From: Euptelea pleiosperma | Taxonomy: Eukaryota > Streptophyta > Magnoliopsida > Ranunculales > Eupteleaceae | Direction of reading: 5' to 3' | DNA length: 64,000 bases | NCBI GenBank assembly: GCA_035048495.1 | Contig: CM068547.1 | Location: forward strand, 22,637,913-22,701,912 | Shown: in pieces, positions 50,764-63,556 of the stretch | Layout: every line of letters begins with the position of its first letter | Position numbering within the stretch: position 1 is the stretch's first letter | Notes under the pieces: generated by a model | Databases searched by the model: none | What the model saw: only the letters and a program-made list of their open reading frames with translations | What the model was told of the DNA's origin: nothing | Translations under genes and position numbers: made by a program

Positions 50764-52680
50764 AGTCTCAGTCCCACCTTAGGTGTAGGGAAGACTGTAG
50801 ATTCACTCAGTCTCCATGAGTTTTAACTTGGTTGGGGGTGCTTACCACCCATGTTATGTCTGGCTGAAGACGTAAAACTTAGCGCTTTCGGAAAGGCAAT
50901 TCTGGTATTCCTAGAGTACATGAGTCTCATGCATTTGTTATTATTGTTATATCTCTGAAAATGCAGGTACATTCATTCTACCGATCATCAAGTACCACAC
51001 ACTGTCGAGTTTCTACCGACTTGGTAATATCCTCCCTGAACCTTTGCATCATCATTACCGATTTTTCATCATTTTATGTCCCGGTCATAAGCACCGAGGA
51101 CAGTGTTATATCTTGGTTGGGGGTGGTTTTTACCAAAACTCATGCATTCATTTTGATAAATATATACATATATATAAAAAAAAGCTTGTTTTTGAGTGGT
51201 TTTCGATGTTTTTCAAAGTTTTCTAGAATTTCAAAAATGTGTCAAATACCCTGACTTTGATTAGCTGAAAACCTCCGTTAAGTCTGTATTGAGGATGACA
51301 ATTTTTATTTTAAGGTTAGCTTTGAGTCAAGTCAAGCGTGACTACAGCAGGTTTGAAAACTTAGAAAAACTCAGATTCAGCACAATTGTACACTATCAAC
51401 ATCAGAGTCATCCTAAGTTTGGAAACTCTAGAGATCCTATGAGAATAATTGTGGAGACCTAACCCAGTGAGCTTTCGAGCCTTTAATCATTTTAGAGGGT
51501 TATACAACAAATCTGAGTCACAAGATGACTCACTATTCTTCATGCCTACAATATTCGTTGAGATATCTCATTATTTTTTACTTCGATCATAAAACTCAGA
51601 ACGACATCAACATTAATTGGATTACTACGACAGAACCTTCTCTATATCCAGTCAAGACAGTATACATGATAGTGCAAACCCTAAAAAATGATTTAGGCCA
51701 TTTTCAGAACCATTCAACCTTTTTACTCACCTGAATTATACTTCACTAGAAACCCCTTAAACCTTTCTAGAAAAGCCTTTTCTTGTTAAACCGATTAACC
51801 AAAATCCCAATCCAACTACGAATGATGACTAAGCTACCCTACTCTTGAGATGGATAGAAGAATAACTGATATGGGTGTACCATGAAAAGAAGAAAAATCA
51901 AAAGGAAAAGAAAGTGGTTCAGACTAAAGAAAATTTAAACAGAAAGTATGAAAAAGAGTTGAAAAATAAAATGAGCAGTCTCAGAAATATCAGAAAAAGA
52001 GAAAAATACAAAAGGAAGAAAAGAACATAAACTTATTTTACGCCAGTAGGAAAATACAAGAAAATAGAGATATTCTCTCAAGATCTTTGAAATCATGTAT
52101 CCCTTTATTTTTCTACACCTAACATAAGTCTCAGGAAAGTCCTACTTGATTCTAGGATAGTACGATCATAAAATGTGAAGATTGGAGAAGGAGAAGCTAT
52201 AGAGTTTGATCTGACGTTCCTGAGTGAAGTGATGTTCCAATCATGAGATCTTCTTCTGTTAAAGATGTCCTTCCTTCAAATAATACATATGTGAGATCTT
52301 TGCTTTCATATATCAACACATCTTCTCACATATAAATTGAGAGAAAAGAAGAAAATCATTCCTGAGTGATCCCATTTTGAGTAGTTTACAAATAAGAATT
52401 GAGGTCGAGGCATAAGAACTTATAGGTGATCTGAAAACCTTTACTGTCGGATGATGAGAATGTTGAGTACACACACACGCAGATTCTGACTATTCTAAGT
52501 CTTGATTATCAGTCTGTAGTCTTGCCAAACTTCCCGACCCTTTGCTAACATGTAACTATTTTTGCGTCCATTCAATGATTTGACGAATAGTGTTTTCCCT
52601 GAGCTAATATGAAAAAGTGTGCAGAGCCCTTTTAAGCTCATTTATTTCGTACTAATTGCCAAGGATTGGCAATATGCTAG
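50764..52680. other. LARD-like interior, 3' non-coding part
   Basis: Contains the phrase TTGGTTGGGGGTG twice (about 50828 and 51115), a gypsy-internal purine pattern. No domain is seen down to the 3' LTR. Short open frames at 50961-51254 look like chance. Confidence 0.45.
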
Positions 52681-52688
52681 TTGGGGGT
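52681..52688 (+). other. Polypurine-like tract of the LARD-like element
   Basis: TTGGGGGT just before TGTCATATTCGC of the 3' LTR, the expected place for plus-strand priming. Confidence 0.5.
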
Positions 52689-54947
52689 TGTCATATTCGC
52701 TCAAAAGTGCTTATTTTAAGCAATTATCCTTTTAGCATTATCACACTCTCCTACGTAAAATTATTCTATTTATCTACTTTTCTATGTAAGAGTCTCTTCT
52801 ATCACGTAGAACACACTTTTTTGGACGAAATGGTATATTTGCATGCATTAAACACATTTTTGAAAATCTAAATATAAAGCCGTTCTGATCAAGTTTCATT
52901 ACGCGCTTCTTCTGTCGTAGGAAATCCCAATTGGATGATTCTCGAGACTTGCGGGCTCACATTGATCATGATAGCCCATTATCAAAGCTTAAAGAGCCCA
53001 TAGGCTATGACTAGAAGATATGGGCCAAATACGGGTTGAACAAGATGACCGAAGAGCCGGCCCAAAGAACAAAGAGAGAGGGAAAGCCAATGACCAAGAG
53101 ACGGACCAAAGCGTTTAAAGCCGCATGAATCAACAAGAACTAATGGTCTGCTCTACTGGTGAAGCATGAGGAGGGACACAGTGAAGACCAGGGTTCCAGA
53201 CCCTCCGCTAGCATTTTCTCTTTATTTTTGTAGTATTTTCTCTCTCATCTCCCCTAACTCTCTCTCCTCTCTCTAAATCCTAATTTTCTCTCTCCTAGCT
53301 CTAAACGACTCTCTCTCCTTGATCTATCACCATTATCCATCAAATCCACTGTTCGATCACTATCTGATCTGTCCATCCTATGCATCCGACCATCCAATCG
53401 TGCCACCGATCATTCGATCATCCATCCTATCACCCACCTGATCTCCATCGTAAAATCTCAATCCCTAGAGCGCGTTTGATTGTAGAGAAGTGCCTCAAGT
53501 GGTTAATTGTGGCTAAGAACGCAGAGCTCGATCTCCGAGGAAAGAAAAATGTATTTTTCCTTGATTGGTAAAAATGCATTTTTCTCCCCTGGCGACCGAA
53601 CGCACCCTAACCCACGGCCTCGTAAGAGGCCCGCATCCATTGAGCCCAGTGGCCCACTATCCTACTCATCCATCTTCTGGCCCATGGCCGATGCATTCTG
53701 GGCCCACGATTTTTAGCATTATTCAATGGTCCACTGGCCGACCACTGACCGACATGTGGCATCATCTCTTGGCCTAGCGGTCAATCAACCTCATGGCCAA
53801 ACGGCCCACGAGCCCGAGCCCGAGCCCGAGCCCGCAACCCACTTATCATTTCTCAAAATAAAAAATAATAAAAATAAAAATAAAAAAATTTCCTTTTTTA
53901 GAAACCGTGGGTTTCTAATAGAGAAACCCACAGTTTCTCTCAAGAGAGGGTTACCTCCCCTTATAAAGACGAACCCTAAGAGGCTTCTTCCCTCTCCTCT
54001 CCCATTTCTCTTTCTTCTTCTTCTCCTCCGGCGAGCCACCACCGGACTGGTTCGCCGGCTCCACCACCACCTTCTTCTTCTTTTCTTCTTCTTCTTCTTC
54101 TTCTTCTTCTCCTCCTCCTTCTTCTTCTTCTTCTTGCTGCACAGTCGTCGCCCAAGCACCTAGTTCGCCCTCAAGTTACTGCCCCCTCCATCTTCTTCCA
54201 CCTGCTACTGCTGGCGAGCTCCTCACGCACCACCCCTCTCAGCCTCTACCGTTAGAAAGCCATCACCACCCTCTTGGACCACCGTGGATTCATCATTAAT
54301 TTGTCGCTTGCAAACCGGCGATCTTGCTGGGTGGTGGTCCTCCATCTCGTTCTCGGATCTGCAAGGCTGCAAGTGCACCTCTTTGCCACACCACCACTAA
54401 AGGATCACCTTCATCAACACCGGCAAGCTCGTGCATCACGGTGCACCACTCCATGCACTAACCCGAATGATATGATGCCCATCTTTCAAGTCCAAGGTTA
54501 GTGTATCAGGGTGAGTATTTATCTCTCTAGAATAAACCTCTTCTCTTCATTTTCTCTCTATCTCTCTAAAAATCTAATTTTCCCTCTCTTCTTTTCCTAC
54601 TTTCTCTCTCTACCTTAGTCTCTTTCTCTCTCTATCATTTTCTCTCTCATGAACCTCTTTCTCTCTCTACATCTCTCTCTTGTTAAAATGCTTTCTAGAT
54701 TAGTTTATTTTTGTTTGATTTTTATTGTAAGAACATGTTCGAGTGAATGAAGTTGATTTAAATAAAGTAGTGTTACATTCTCTGCAAGTTTTCCCATCAT
54801 TTTATGTGTTCTTTATTGTGCTAATCCGGCTAATCCTGAGTGCGGATCGACATCCGATACGAATCCCTATACTAGAATCTCTAGATTTTGCAGGATAAAA
54901 TTGGATCAATTTACAAATCTTGTTGATTCTAGGGTTTCCAAATCCAA
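52689..54947 (+). repeat. 3' LTR of the LARD-like element (truncated by CACTA)
   Basis: Partner of 44286-47192. It begins TGTCATATTCGC (two extra bases), lacks about 650 bp present in the 5' LTR (junction near 54381) and carries four copies of GAGCCC at 53810-53833 where the 5' LTR has one. It stops at 54947 inside the AAATCCAAC block, about 25 bases short of the LTR end, where the CACTA terminus begins. Confidence 0.85.
53810..53833 (+). repeat. GAGCCC hexanucleotide repeat, four units
   Basis: GAGCCC repeated four times in the 3' LTR; the matching place in the 5' LTR (about 45387-45395) has a single unit, so the expansion came after insertion. Confidence 0.85.
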
Positions 54948-55525
54948 CACTACACCAAAATTGCCTATTTGCAACAGTTTTGGACCGTTGTGAAACTAAT
55001 TTGCAACGGCTCAAAACCGTTGTAAAAAGTGGCATTTCAAAATTGATTGCAACGGCTCGAAACCGTTTCAAACCTAATTTGCAATGGCACTTTCTGTTCT
55101 GAACTTTTCACCAAAAAAACCATATTTGCAACGGTTTTGAGCCATTTTAACACTTGAAAATTTAAAATAGAAACGGTATATGCAACGGTTTTAAACTATT
55201 TCAAGTAGCAACGGCTCAAAATCGTGTCCAAATATAATTATGCAACGGTTCAAAATATGTTTTTGTCACAGTTATAAATCATTTAAAAATAAGGAACGGT
55301 GCGAAGCCATTGCAAATCAGTATTATGCAACGGTTGTGAACCGTTTTTGACTTATGTTTTGTCACAATTATGAATTATTTAAAACTAAGCAATGGTTCTA
55401 AACCGTTTCAAATTATAATTCTGCAACATTTTGAAAATTTATGAAACAGTTTTTAACTGTGTCAAATGTGAAATTTGAAGCGGTTGGATATTGTTGAAAC
55501 GGTTATGAACCGTTGCAAACGGTAA
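54948..55525. repeat. CACTA terminus and subterminal repeats
   Basis: After CACTACACCAAAA come more than a dozen near-copies of GCAACGGTT and its complement AACCGTTGC in both orientations, for example around 55010, 55060, 55130, 55200, 55330 and 55500. Such arrays bind the CACTA TNPA-like protein in known elements. Confidence 0.82.
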
Positions 55526-57410
55526 GAAAATGCAAAAAAAAAAAAAAATATTCATGCTTTATAGATGGCAATGTTGATGGTTGACCTGATATAACAATAT
55601 TACTTAAGTAATAGTCTTTTTTGGATAGATAGGGTATTTAAGGCAAAAGTGAAATAGGAAATTGGAATAGTTAAAAGAGTATAGATAAAGAACAATTTGT
55701 AAACACGAAATGCAATCATTGTCTCGCAAATATCATAAAATTAATGAAGTACAAGCAGAAAAATATGATCATTATTATGACCACGCGATAATGACTAATA
55801 CTATTACTATGTCCAGTGAATAGTTAAACAAATACTATTACAGAGACTACACTTTATCCTGCATAAAAAACACTACTAACATTGAAGACAACTCTTATAA
55901 ATGAAGCTAATCCTTCATTGCCAATTTGTTTTGCAGATTCGATCCGTTCCTTGGTGCCATCAATTTGTATAGTTCGGTAGATGTAAAGGTATGAGCTGGA
56001 CAAGAAAATGAAGTAAAGCAAAAATATGTTAAAATCATATTGCAAACATAACGTGCTACAGCACCTAATTCCTAAGCTGAAGGAAAAAATATGCAGATTA
56101 AATATCAAACAAATGAAAGTAAGAGTATATAAATGCATATCCAAATCCATCTCACAATAGATTTCAGAAAGAAAAAATAAATAATAAAAAAGGACTGCTA
56201 TTAATACTACTTTTTATGAAAAAAAAATGGAAAAAGATGTGCCACGACTGGTATGCATTTAAGTGTTGGGTGTATGATTGTGATGAATTTGATTATAATT
56301 ATTTTGCTCCTTAAGTAGCTTTTAAATAGATTAGAGTTGACACACTTAACTCTTCTAGATTGTTCAAGTTGTAAACCTTAGTGAAGAGTCACATATCCAT
56401 TCCCTATATCAGTGTCTGTATATGTTTTTGGGTACCTTAGGCCCCCAAGTAGGAGCTCTCTTAATCTAAAAGTCAGTCAATCATTCAGTTTGATTGAAGG
56501 ATGCTAATCATCCGACTAGTTGCATTTTTTGGACGGTTAAAGATAAAGACAAACTTAGGTTAAAGAAGAAAAATCACTTGATCAATTGCATTTCTTGTCA
56601 GATGATCATTTGAAGCTCTTTGGTTTTCCCCACACCAAATTTCCAACATAGTGAGAGGAGGAGAAATAGTAAAAAACAACAACTCAGAAAGCTTCTGATC
56701 CTGTATTTCTTTTAATATCCATAGAGCCGTTGGAGATCTCATTGAGATGCAAAAGATACATTCCAGTTTACTCTTGTTTCAGCTTAAAAAGATTAGAAAG
56801 GTTAATGGGGCATGCAACAGGGCAATAGAATGTTAAGCTCCTTGCATTGATTCTTTAGTTCAAAGCTGATCAAATCATTAAGTAACTCGATAGAAACCAG
56901 AAAACATGACATTCATAATTACGTACATGAAAAGAATAGGTCAATCCTAGATCCATGTGACTTACAATTTGATTCGATTTGGCTAGATTGGGTCAGGTTG
57001 GAGTATCACTAATCCATTGGGGTCAGTAGGGTCAAGCTCACAAGGGTTCAAAGTAGAGACTAACATCCAGTTGAGTCCCTAAAGGTGCTTAACACCTTCC
57101 TTCCAAATCATTGGCATTCAGTCATGTCTCTTATGTTATGTAGAAAAAATTTGGAGTTGTAAAGGAAATGTGCATGTGAGAGCAGAACCAGTATCTTCAG
57201 TAAAAAGTATAGTATATTTATTAAAATACTATCCATCCTCATTCCAAAAGCCTAAATACTTCAAAAGTAATTATAGACCCATTCAGTGAGTTTTCCCAAT
57301 AAAAGACAGGCTAGTGAACAAGCAAACCTTATCCTTGTGCGATAGCAATGGCCACTTGGTGAAACTCTGATCCATCTTATAGCCTGAGTGAGTAGCATCC
57401 GCTTAATGCC
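55526..57410. other. CACTA interior, nothing identified
   Basis: AT-rich stretch between the subterminal repeats and the end of the tnp2 remains. A TNPA-like second gene would be expected here in a complete element, but no matching frame is recognised. Confidence 0.4.
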
Positions 57411-57419
57411 ATTGTTAGC

Positions 57420-57997
57420 TCAAACTCATCGCACATCATTTGATACCTTCCGGACATTGCGCTTCTCAAGGGCAAAATCCGGCCATGTCAAATCTACTGA
57501 TTTCCAAGTTGCTGAATCGACAGGATGGCGCATGACACCGCTTGACTGTTCTACTCTTGCATGCCAAGTCATTTCTTTAGATATCCATGCTACACTGCAC
57601 ACCAAAGTACAAATATATATACCGGCTACTATATATACAAGCCAAAAGTTCCAAATAGGCAATGAAACTATATATACGATTGAATACTAACCTATAAAGT
57701 CTTTTTAACCTTGGCGCAAGAGAAAAGTATCTCATAACCTTTGTAGGGACTGGTTTACGTTGTTTCTGTGCCACGAACTCACTCTTCCATCTAAATGCAT
57801 GGCATACTGGACAACTTTGTTTGTCTTTGTGCTCTTTCCAGTACAGAATATAGTCATTCGGACATGCATGTATTTGATCATACACCATTCCCAAATCTTT
57901 GATCATTTTCTTAGCGTCGTAACATTTTTCTAGTAATGAGTTTCCTTTGGTAACAACTTCTTAACCAACAGAAGGAGTTCACCAAAACTGTTGTCTG
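57420..57997 (-). pseudogene. CACTA tnp2 transposase, middle part
   Basis: The minus strand reads HWSDNSFGELLLLVKKLLP up to 57998, one stop, then MIKDLGMVYDQIHACPNDYI, CPVCHAFRWKSEF and VMRYFSLAPRLKRLYR. A likely intron follows (donor GTTAGT near 57690, acceptor GTGTGCAG near 57596), then EMTWHARVEQSSGVMRHPVD and ATWKSVDLTWPDFAL. These are the conserved CPNDC..LYW, CPxC and MxWH motifs of CACTA tnp2 proteins. The catalytic domain that should follow is missing after about 57420, so this is a deletion derivative. Confidence 0.85.
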
Positions 57998-58002
57998 ACC
58001 AG

Positions 58003-60843
58003 TGAAAATAGGGTTTTTTCCGCATCATTGGTTACTGAAACCCTAATTTCAACACATTTGTAATTATCCGAGACATTTCTCCTGCAAAATATGAGATATT
58101 GTATAGGGGAAAGTCGGATTCGAATCCGCACTTAGGGTTAGTTCGCGCGATTGAAGAATATAAAATGATGGATATTTTTGCCAAAAATTGATGCTACAGA
58201 GGATGGAGAGGTGAGAATGGTGAGATAGATTTTTTAAAATAGGATTCTGTGATTTTTAGAAAGATGAACTACTGAAATTAATAAAAGCATAAAAGAAATT
58301 AAAGAAAAAAACTGCTAATTAAGTTCATTCATCAGAAAAGTTCTTACAAGACTTGAATTAAACTCTGCAATAATCAAAACTACACTAGAAAGCAATAGAG
58401 AGAGTAGTAAGAGAGATAAGCTAGTGAGAGAGACAAGAGATTTAGAGAGAGAAAATGGTGAGAACCTAATCTATAGAGAGAAAGTGGATCAAGGAGAGTT
58501 AGAGAGAGAAAGTTTGGAGAGAGTTTAGATCCTAGATATAAAAAAAAAAGAAGAAATGAAGTCCTCGTGGTACTTACCGGATTTTGCCAAGTGAGAATGG
58601 AAGGTCGAACACTGAGTGTGGCTAATGGTTGGCCATTGGATAGGTGGTCCTCGGCCAAGTGGTTGTAGTGGTACGAGGAAATGGCTGGAGGTGATGGCTT
58701 GCAAGTTGAACTAGCAGCGTTCCAAGGAGGGAAACCAGTGGTGATTCGTGGAGGTGGTTGACTTGATAGTGGTGTCGGACAGCATGCACGCATGGATCAC
58801 ATTGCCGGCGATATTTTGGATCAAGTTGTAGGTTCTAAGCACCTCACACTGGCTGAAGGTGGCAGCATGGTGGAGCTTGGCTGCCGGAGTTTGCAGGCGT
58901 TGGAAGTATACCAATCCAACATGGCAAGAATGCCCCAGATGGAGAGCCACCGGTACTATGCACCGGTTTCTATGGACACGTAGAGATGAGACTTCGTGGG
59001 CGTTTTCTGCTCTTGGTATGCTCAGCACGAAGATGAGCCCCTTGGAGATGTTACCGGTGGTAGTTGCAAGAAGGAGAACAATTGCTGGATGAAGAATGGA
59101 GGCAGCAGGTCGTGGGTGAAGGGGTAACTGCTAAGAGCTTTGCAGAAAGAGACAAGTGAGATCACGGCTTGTGGAGGGGAAGATTGGTTTTGCAAAAATG
59201 TTTTTGAGTGGTTGACGGCTTGTGGAGTGGAAGGGAGAGAAGTGGGGCGTGGTAGAGAGGAGAGTGGAGTTAGATGAGGACGGGCAGCAGATTTGGAGAA
59301 GTTGCAGGTGCGTTTTGGAGAAGAAGATGGATGATGGGGGGGCGGTGGAGAGAGTGACCGGTAGTGGAGGTGCAGGCTGGAGAAGGTACGATCTCTCCTC
59401 CTTCTCCCTTCTTCTCTTCTTTTTCTTTTTTCTTTTGTTTTTCATGGGAAGAGAATGAGAGAAGAGAGGAGAGGAGAATGTGGGAATCCAAAAAATTGAG
59501 TTGCAGACCGTAGCTCTTCCAAGATGGAGAGGGCGGCTGCGAAAATGAGAAGGGGCGTGGTGACTGGGCGGTAGCAGGAATGGAGAGGGCGTTTAGAGAG
59601 CGTGGAGATGATGAGAACGTGGAAGGAGATGGGGGTGGTCGTCCATGGAAGGGGGCCGCCGGTAATGAAGGAGAATGATGGTGGCTAGGTTTTTTTTTTT
59701 TTTTTGAAGAGGAAAGATGAGAACGTGGAAGGAAGGATATGGAAGAGAGAGGTGGCCAAAGAGAAAGGAGAAGAAAGGAGAGGGATTAGGGTTCCAAAGA
59801 ACCCTCTCTTCTCCCCTTTTAAAGCTCCCTAGTTTCCATTAATGGAAATTAGGGATTTTTTGAAATAAATATATATATATATATTTTTTTAAGTAAAACC
59901 TTACTTTTCTTTGGGGAATTTCCCAATTTAGTGGACCCCCCTTTTTTAATTAAAAATAATTAATTTAAAGCATTTGAAAATCGCGAGGTCCAATAAATGG
60001 TCGGGCCACAGGTCGATGATGATGGGCTCGGCTACTGATCCACAGGGATTGATGATGTCCATCGTCTCACAAGATGATGTGACAGACAATTTGATGACGA
60101 TCGGATGGATGGTGACTTGATTGGGACCCAGATTGGTAGATCGACGGATCTAGAGAGATCCAACGGTCCGATTGAAGATCCAACGGTCAGAAAGCTAAGG
60201 GAGATGAGACAGAGCCAACAGACAGTAGTTCTGGGGTTAGGTCAGTAGATCTGAGGACCAAGAGATGAAGAGAGAGAGAATAAGGAGAGATGAGATAGAC
60301 AATTAGGGGGAGGAGATAGAAAATATCAGAAAATGGAGATAAAAGCATTGGCAGAGGGTCTGGAACCCTGGTCTTCACTGTAACCATCTTCACTCTTCTC
60401 CAGTAGAGTAGACCATCATTCCTTGCTGACTCATGTGACTTTAAACGCTTTGGTCCGTTTCTTAGTCATTGGCTCTCTTGCTCTCTTCGTTCTTTGGGCC
60501 AGCTTTTTGGTCTTCTTATTCAGCCCATATTTGGCCCATATCTTCTAGTCATAGCCTGTGGGCTCTTTAAGCTTTGATAATGGGCTTTCATGATCGATTT
60601 TGGCCCGCAAGTCTCGAGAATAACCCGATTGAGTTTTCTACACAAGAAAAGCACGTAATGAGACTTGATCATAACGTCTTTATTTAATGCATGCAAATAT
60701 ACAATTTCGTCCAGAAAAGTGTGTTCTGCACAATGAAATAGACTCTACGTAGAAAAGTGGATAATTAGAGCAGTTTTACGTATGAGAGTGTGATAACGCT
60801 TAGAAGATAACAGTGGAGAATAAGCACTTTTAAGCGAATATCA
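58003..60843 (-). repeat. 2.84-kb solo LTR inside the CACTA tnp2 gene
   Basis: On the minus strand it starts TGATATTCGCTTAAAAG at 60843 and ends CCCTATTTTCA at 58003, flanked by the 5-bp duplication ACCAG (57998-58002 and 60844-60848). It matches the solo LTR 39138-42146. Removing it with one ACCAG joins the two tnp2 parts in frame. It has no internal region left. Confidence 0.9.
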
Positions 60844-60848
60844 ACCAG

Positions 60849-61387
60849 CCATTCTGTACTTTTAGGTTATACAAATCAATAATAACTGACAACTTTGTGA
60901 GTTTTGTTGGACATGAAGGGTATAAAGGTTGCTTTGCGTCATCAAGTAATGAACTATGTTTATTCTCTTCATTCACTTGATGACCATGGAAATCCGAAGT
61001 GCCTTCATGCCCATCTTCATTTCTTTGAATATCTTCCATAAATGCATCAGCTTGTTCACCAATTCTTCCAAATACATCGTTCACAAGTTCATCCATCCTA
61101 AGATTGTCCGCTGCTTTGTTTTCAACAACAAATTCAGTTGTTGATGGTTGTGCATCACTTGACAATTTTCTTTCTCCATGAAAATACCATGTGGTATACA
61201 ATCGATCGATACTATTTTCAAACAAATGTTCTGAAATCATGCTGAGGCCGACCATCCCTTTTCCATTTCGGCATTTCGTACATGGACAAGAAAACTTATT
61301 ATGACTACCACAGTTTTCCACTGTAAACTCTAAAAATGAAGGAACTCCCTTCGCGTACTCTGCCGTCGTCCGATCATCCAGCGTCAT
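60849..61387 (-). pseudogene. CACTA tnp2 N-terminus (transposase-associated domain)
   Basis: An open frame starting MTLDDRTTAEYAKGVPSFLE. The transposase-associated zinc domain follows (NKFSCPCTKCRNGKG, HLFENSIDRLYTTWYFHGE), then an acidic linker and LTKLSVIIDLYNLKVQNGW, where the solo LTR interrupts. The true start may be a little upstream (about 61400), out of frame through a small deletion. The protein binds CACTA ends with its C-terminal domain, which is partly missing here. Confidence 0.87.
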
Positions 61388-61450
61388 CCTTTATTCATTG
61401 ATGATGCTATGTAGTACACTAGAACATATAATGTTAAGCATTTGTTTAGT

Positions 61451-63035
61451 TTTAATTTGAGTACATACGTTCAATTGTTGCTAAGTCAACCCTAACCCAT
61501 TCAAGAATTGATTTTGTTATGTGTTGATCGTATACATAAATTGTATGTACTTGTTCAAAATTTGGCAGCATCTCCCCGCATTTCCTTAAATATACATACA
61601 TTTTTTGTTGATTTTCATGCCAATCATCGAAGATAGTGAAGGCATGAAAAACAACAAAAAATAGTAATCCATATATACAAACAACACATAACAAATATCA
61701 ATTCCTGAACTGTTCAGTCTGAACAATTCAAAGATCATTATTTGCAAGAAGCCTATCATACTTGCAAATGAAATAGACATGTATACGGAGAAATTACTGT
61801 AACCAGATTACATCTCTTCAATACATGAACATCTCACTTACTAAGCAAGATAAACATAACAAATAATAATCTCAAATGGGCAACTTATATCATCTAAGGG
61901 CAGGGTGATAGGTCTCTAAAAATTACACGAAGATATGCACAACCTAAAGTCAATCTAAGCCGTGTAACATAAACTATAAAGACCTGTCATTCACTATACC
62001 ATGGGTATAGTAGAGCTGGGTCAGGGCTGTTACAGGTTGATGAATAACAATTAATGCAATTACTTGAATATAAATTAAAAGAACTTTTCTACAAGGCCAA
62101 TATAAGCAAATTAAATGAACTCAAGCAAAGAAAGATTAGAGATACAGAGGCTAGAGATTAAGGTTATTACCAACCTTGTTCTCATACCACCATTCCCCAA
62201 TATCAACTTGGTATGAAACATCCCTAAAATTTGATTAGCACTTAAATAGATATGAGATAACTTCAAACATATAACGAAATAATAAAAATTTGATGGTACT
62301 ATGTGATCATATATATGGTATTTTTGCAATCTTTAATTTGGATGGTAAGGACAATCATTTAGAAAGAAATTAAAAACCCTAAATACTACTTAACAAAATA
62401 TCAATGAAGAGAGAGCTAAAACCTAAACAAGCAAAAATAAAGCTACAATGCTAGATATGATTGATAACAAAAGAAAATTTATTAAAGAAAAAGAGAAAAA
62501 TACAAAGAAGCAAAAAAATTATACATCCTACATTAAACATTACTAGAACATGAATTTGCTAAATAAAACTACTTAACATATAATATTACATACGCCTAAC
62601 ATGAATTTGCTCAAATAGAACTACTTACCATAAAATTTCAGTTCTAGAAAAAGAAATGAGTTTCTTACTAAAGTTATTCATCGGTAAGTAATTTCAAAGT
62701 AATTCATTTAATCCTTGGGGTATGGTAGTCAAATAGGCTGACCCATTATAGCAACCAACAACCACCATATAACTATAAAATCAAGAAAAGCCCAATCACG
62801 ATCATACCTTCTTGCAATTCAAAGCACTAGCCACAAAATTCTTTTACAAGATTCAATCTGCAAAGCAAACCTAAAATGTAAAAAAAAACATAAAAAGAGG
62901 ATAAAACCCAATCCATTTTAGTTTAAAATAAAAAGTTTCAGATATCTTGAAAGGACATGCCCCATTGCTAACATCTAACGTTAATCTCCTCCAAGAATAA
63001 CAAAACAACTAAATAAAGGAAGATGATGGTACTAC
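61451..63035. other. AT-rich region right of tnp2
   Basis: If the CACTA element continues, this is its 5' flank. No terminal repeat, exon or domain is recognised. Confidence 0.35.
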
Positions 63036-63062
63036 CACTACAACAAAATAGAGTTTTAATGG
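63036..63062 (+). mobile_element. CACTA-like terminus (single end)
   Basis: CACTACAACAAAATAGAG at 63036 resembles plant CACTA ends (CACTACAAnAAAA). It points rightward, the same orientation as the end at 54948, so it is not the missing right end of that element. No subterminal array like that at 54970-55525 follows, so it may belong to an unrelated CACTA or a MITE-like derivative. Confidence 0.4.
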
Positions 63063-63418
63063 CATTAATATTATAGCGTTCACTCAAAAAGCCATCAAAT
63101 TTATTAATTTATTAACATTTCTATTTTAAACACAATTAATACATGATTTGCAAGTGGATCGGTGTAGCCCAAACATTATGTTAGAGTATTTAAATGAGAA
63201 CACAAAGAAGAAGAAGAACCATAGTCTTCATGTTAGAGTATTCAAATGAGTTCCTACCTAGCTAAGAACTCTTTAGCTGTATGCATATCTTGTTAAATTC
63301 GATTTCTACCACATGATTTAAAATAAGAACAAGTTTTTCCAACTGATAAGCTCTGTGTTCTCATCTAATTTCAAGTACAGAGAACTCTTCAAAAATGACA
63401 ATATACAAAAGAAAATAA

Positions 63419-63556
63419 CATGTTCAACAATGCTTGCTGCTTCACCATATGCATGTTGAATATTTTCAGCAAGCCTGTGGACAAATATGTTAGATACTCC
63501 TCCTGCACCAACAATAAATGGGCTAGACTGGAAATAGTTCTGATAAAAAACAGATG
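63419..63556 (-). CDS. Possible host exon, unidentified
   Basis: On the minus strand, after an acceptor-like TTTTTTATCAG (63547-63557), the frame reads NYFQSSPFIVGAGGVSNIFV followed by HRLAENIQHAYGEAASIVEH. It looks like a real protein in composition, unlike the repeat-derived frames around it, but I do not recognise the family. The donor side is unclear. The frame at 63742-63999 (SWFGRDHVSNHHPPTISYIW) could be another exon of the same gene. Confidence 0.35.

Larger units (their letters stand above)
44286..54947 (+). mobile_element. Large-LTR non-autonomous element (LARD-like, gypsy-type)
   Basis: The 5' LTR is 44286-47192 and the 3' LTR starts at 52689 and is cut at 54947 by a CACTA transposon. 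After the 5' LTR stands TGGCACCGTTGCCG (47195-47208), close to the tRNA-Asp-type primer site TGGCGCCGTTGCCG of Athila-like gypsy elements. Before the 3' LTR stands the purine-rich TTGGGGGT. The 5.5-kb interior has gag-like remains (49260-49780) and a 271-codon open frame but no recognisable protease, RT, RNase H or integrase. It would depend on a partner element. Confidence 0.8.
54948..61450 (-). mobile_element. CACTA (EnSpm) transposon with tnp2 gene
   Basis: The left terminus CACTACACCAAAA at 54948 is a classic CACTA end, followed by dense subterminal repeats (GCAACGG/CCGTTGC, 54970-55525). A tnp2-type transposase is encoded on the minus strand (61387 down to about 57420), split by a solo LTR (58003-60843). 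The right terminus (ending ...TAGTG) was not found between 61450 and 64000, so it lies beyond the window or is degraded; my end coordinate is only the start of the transposase. The element cuts the 3' LTR of the LARD-like element. Confidence 0.82.

Noticed and set aside
63036..63062. Right end of the CACTA element starting at 54948
   Set aside because: It has the same orientation as the left end; a right end should read ...TAGTG on the plus strand.
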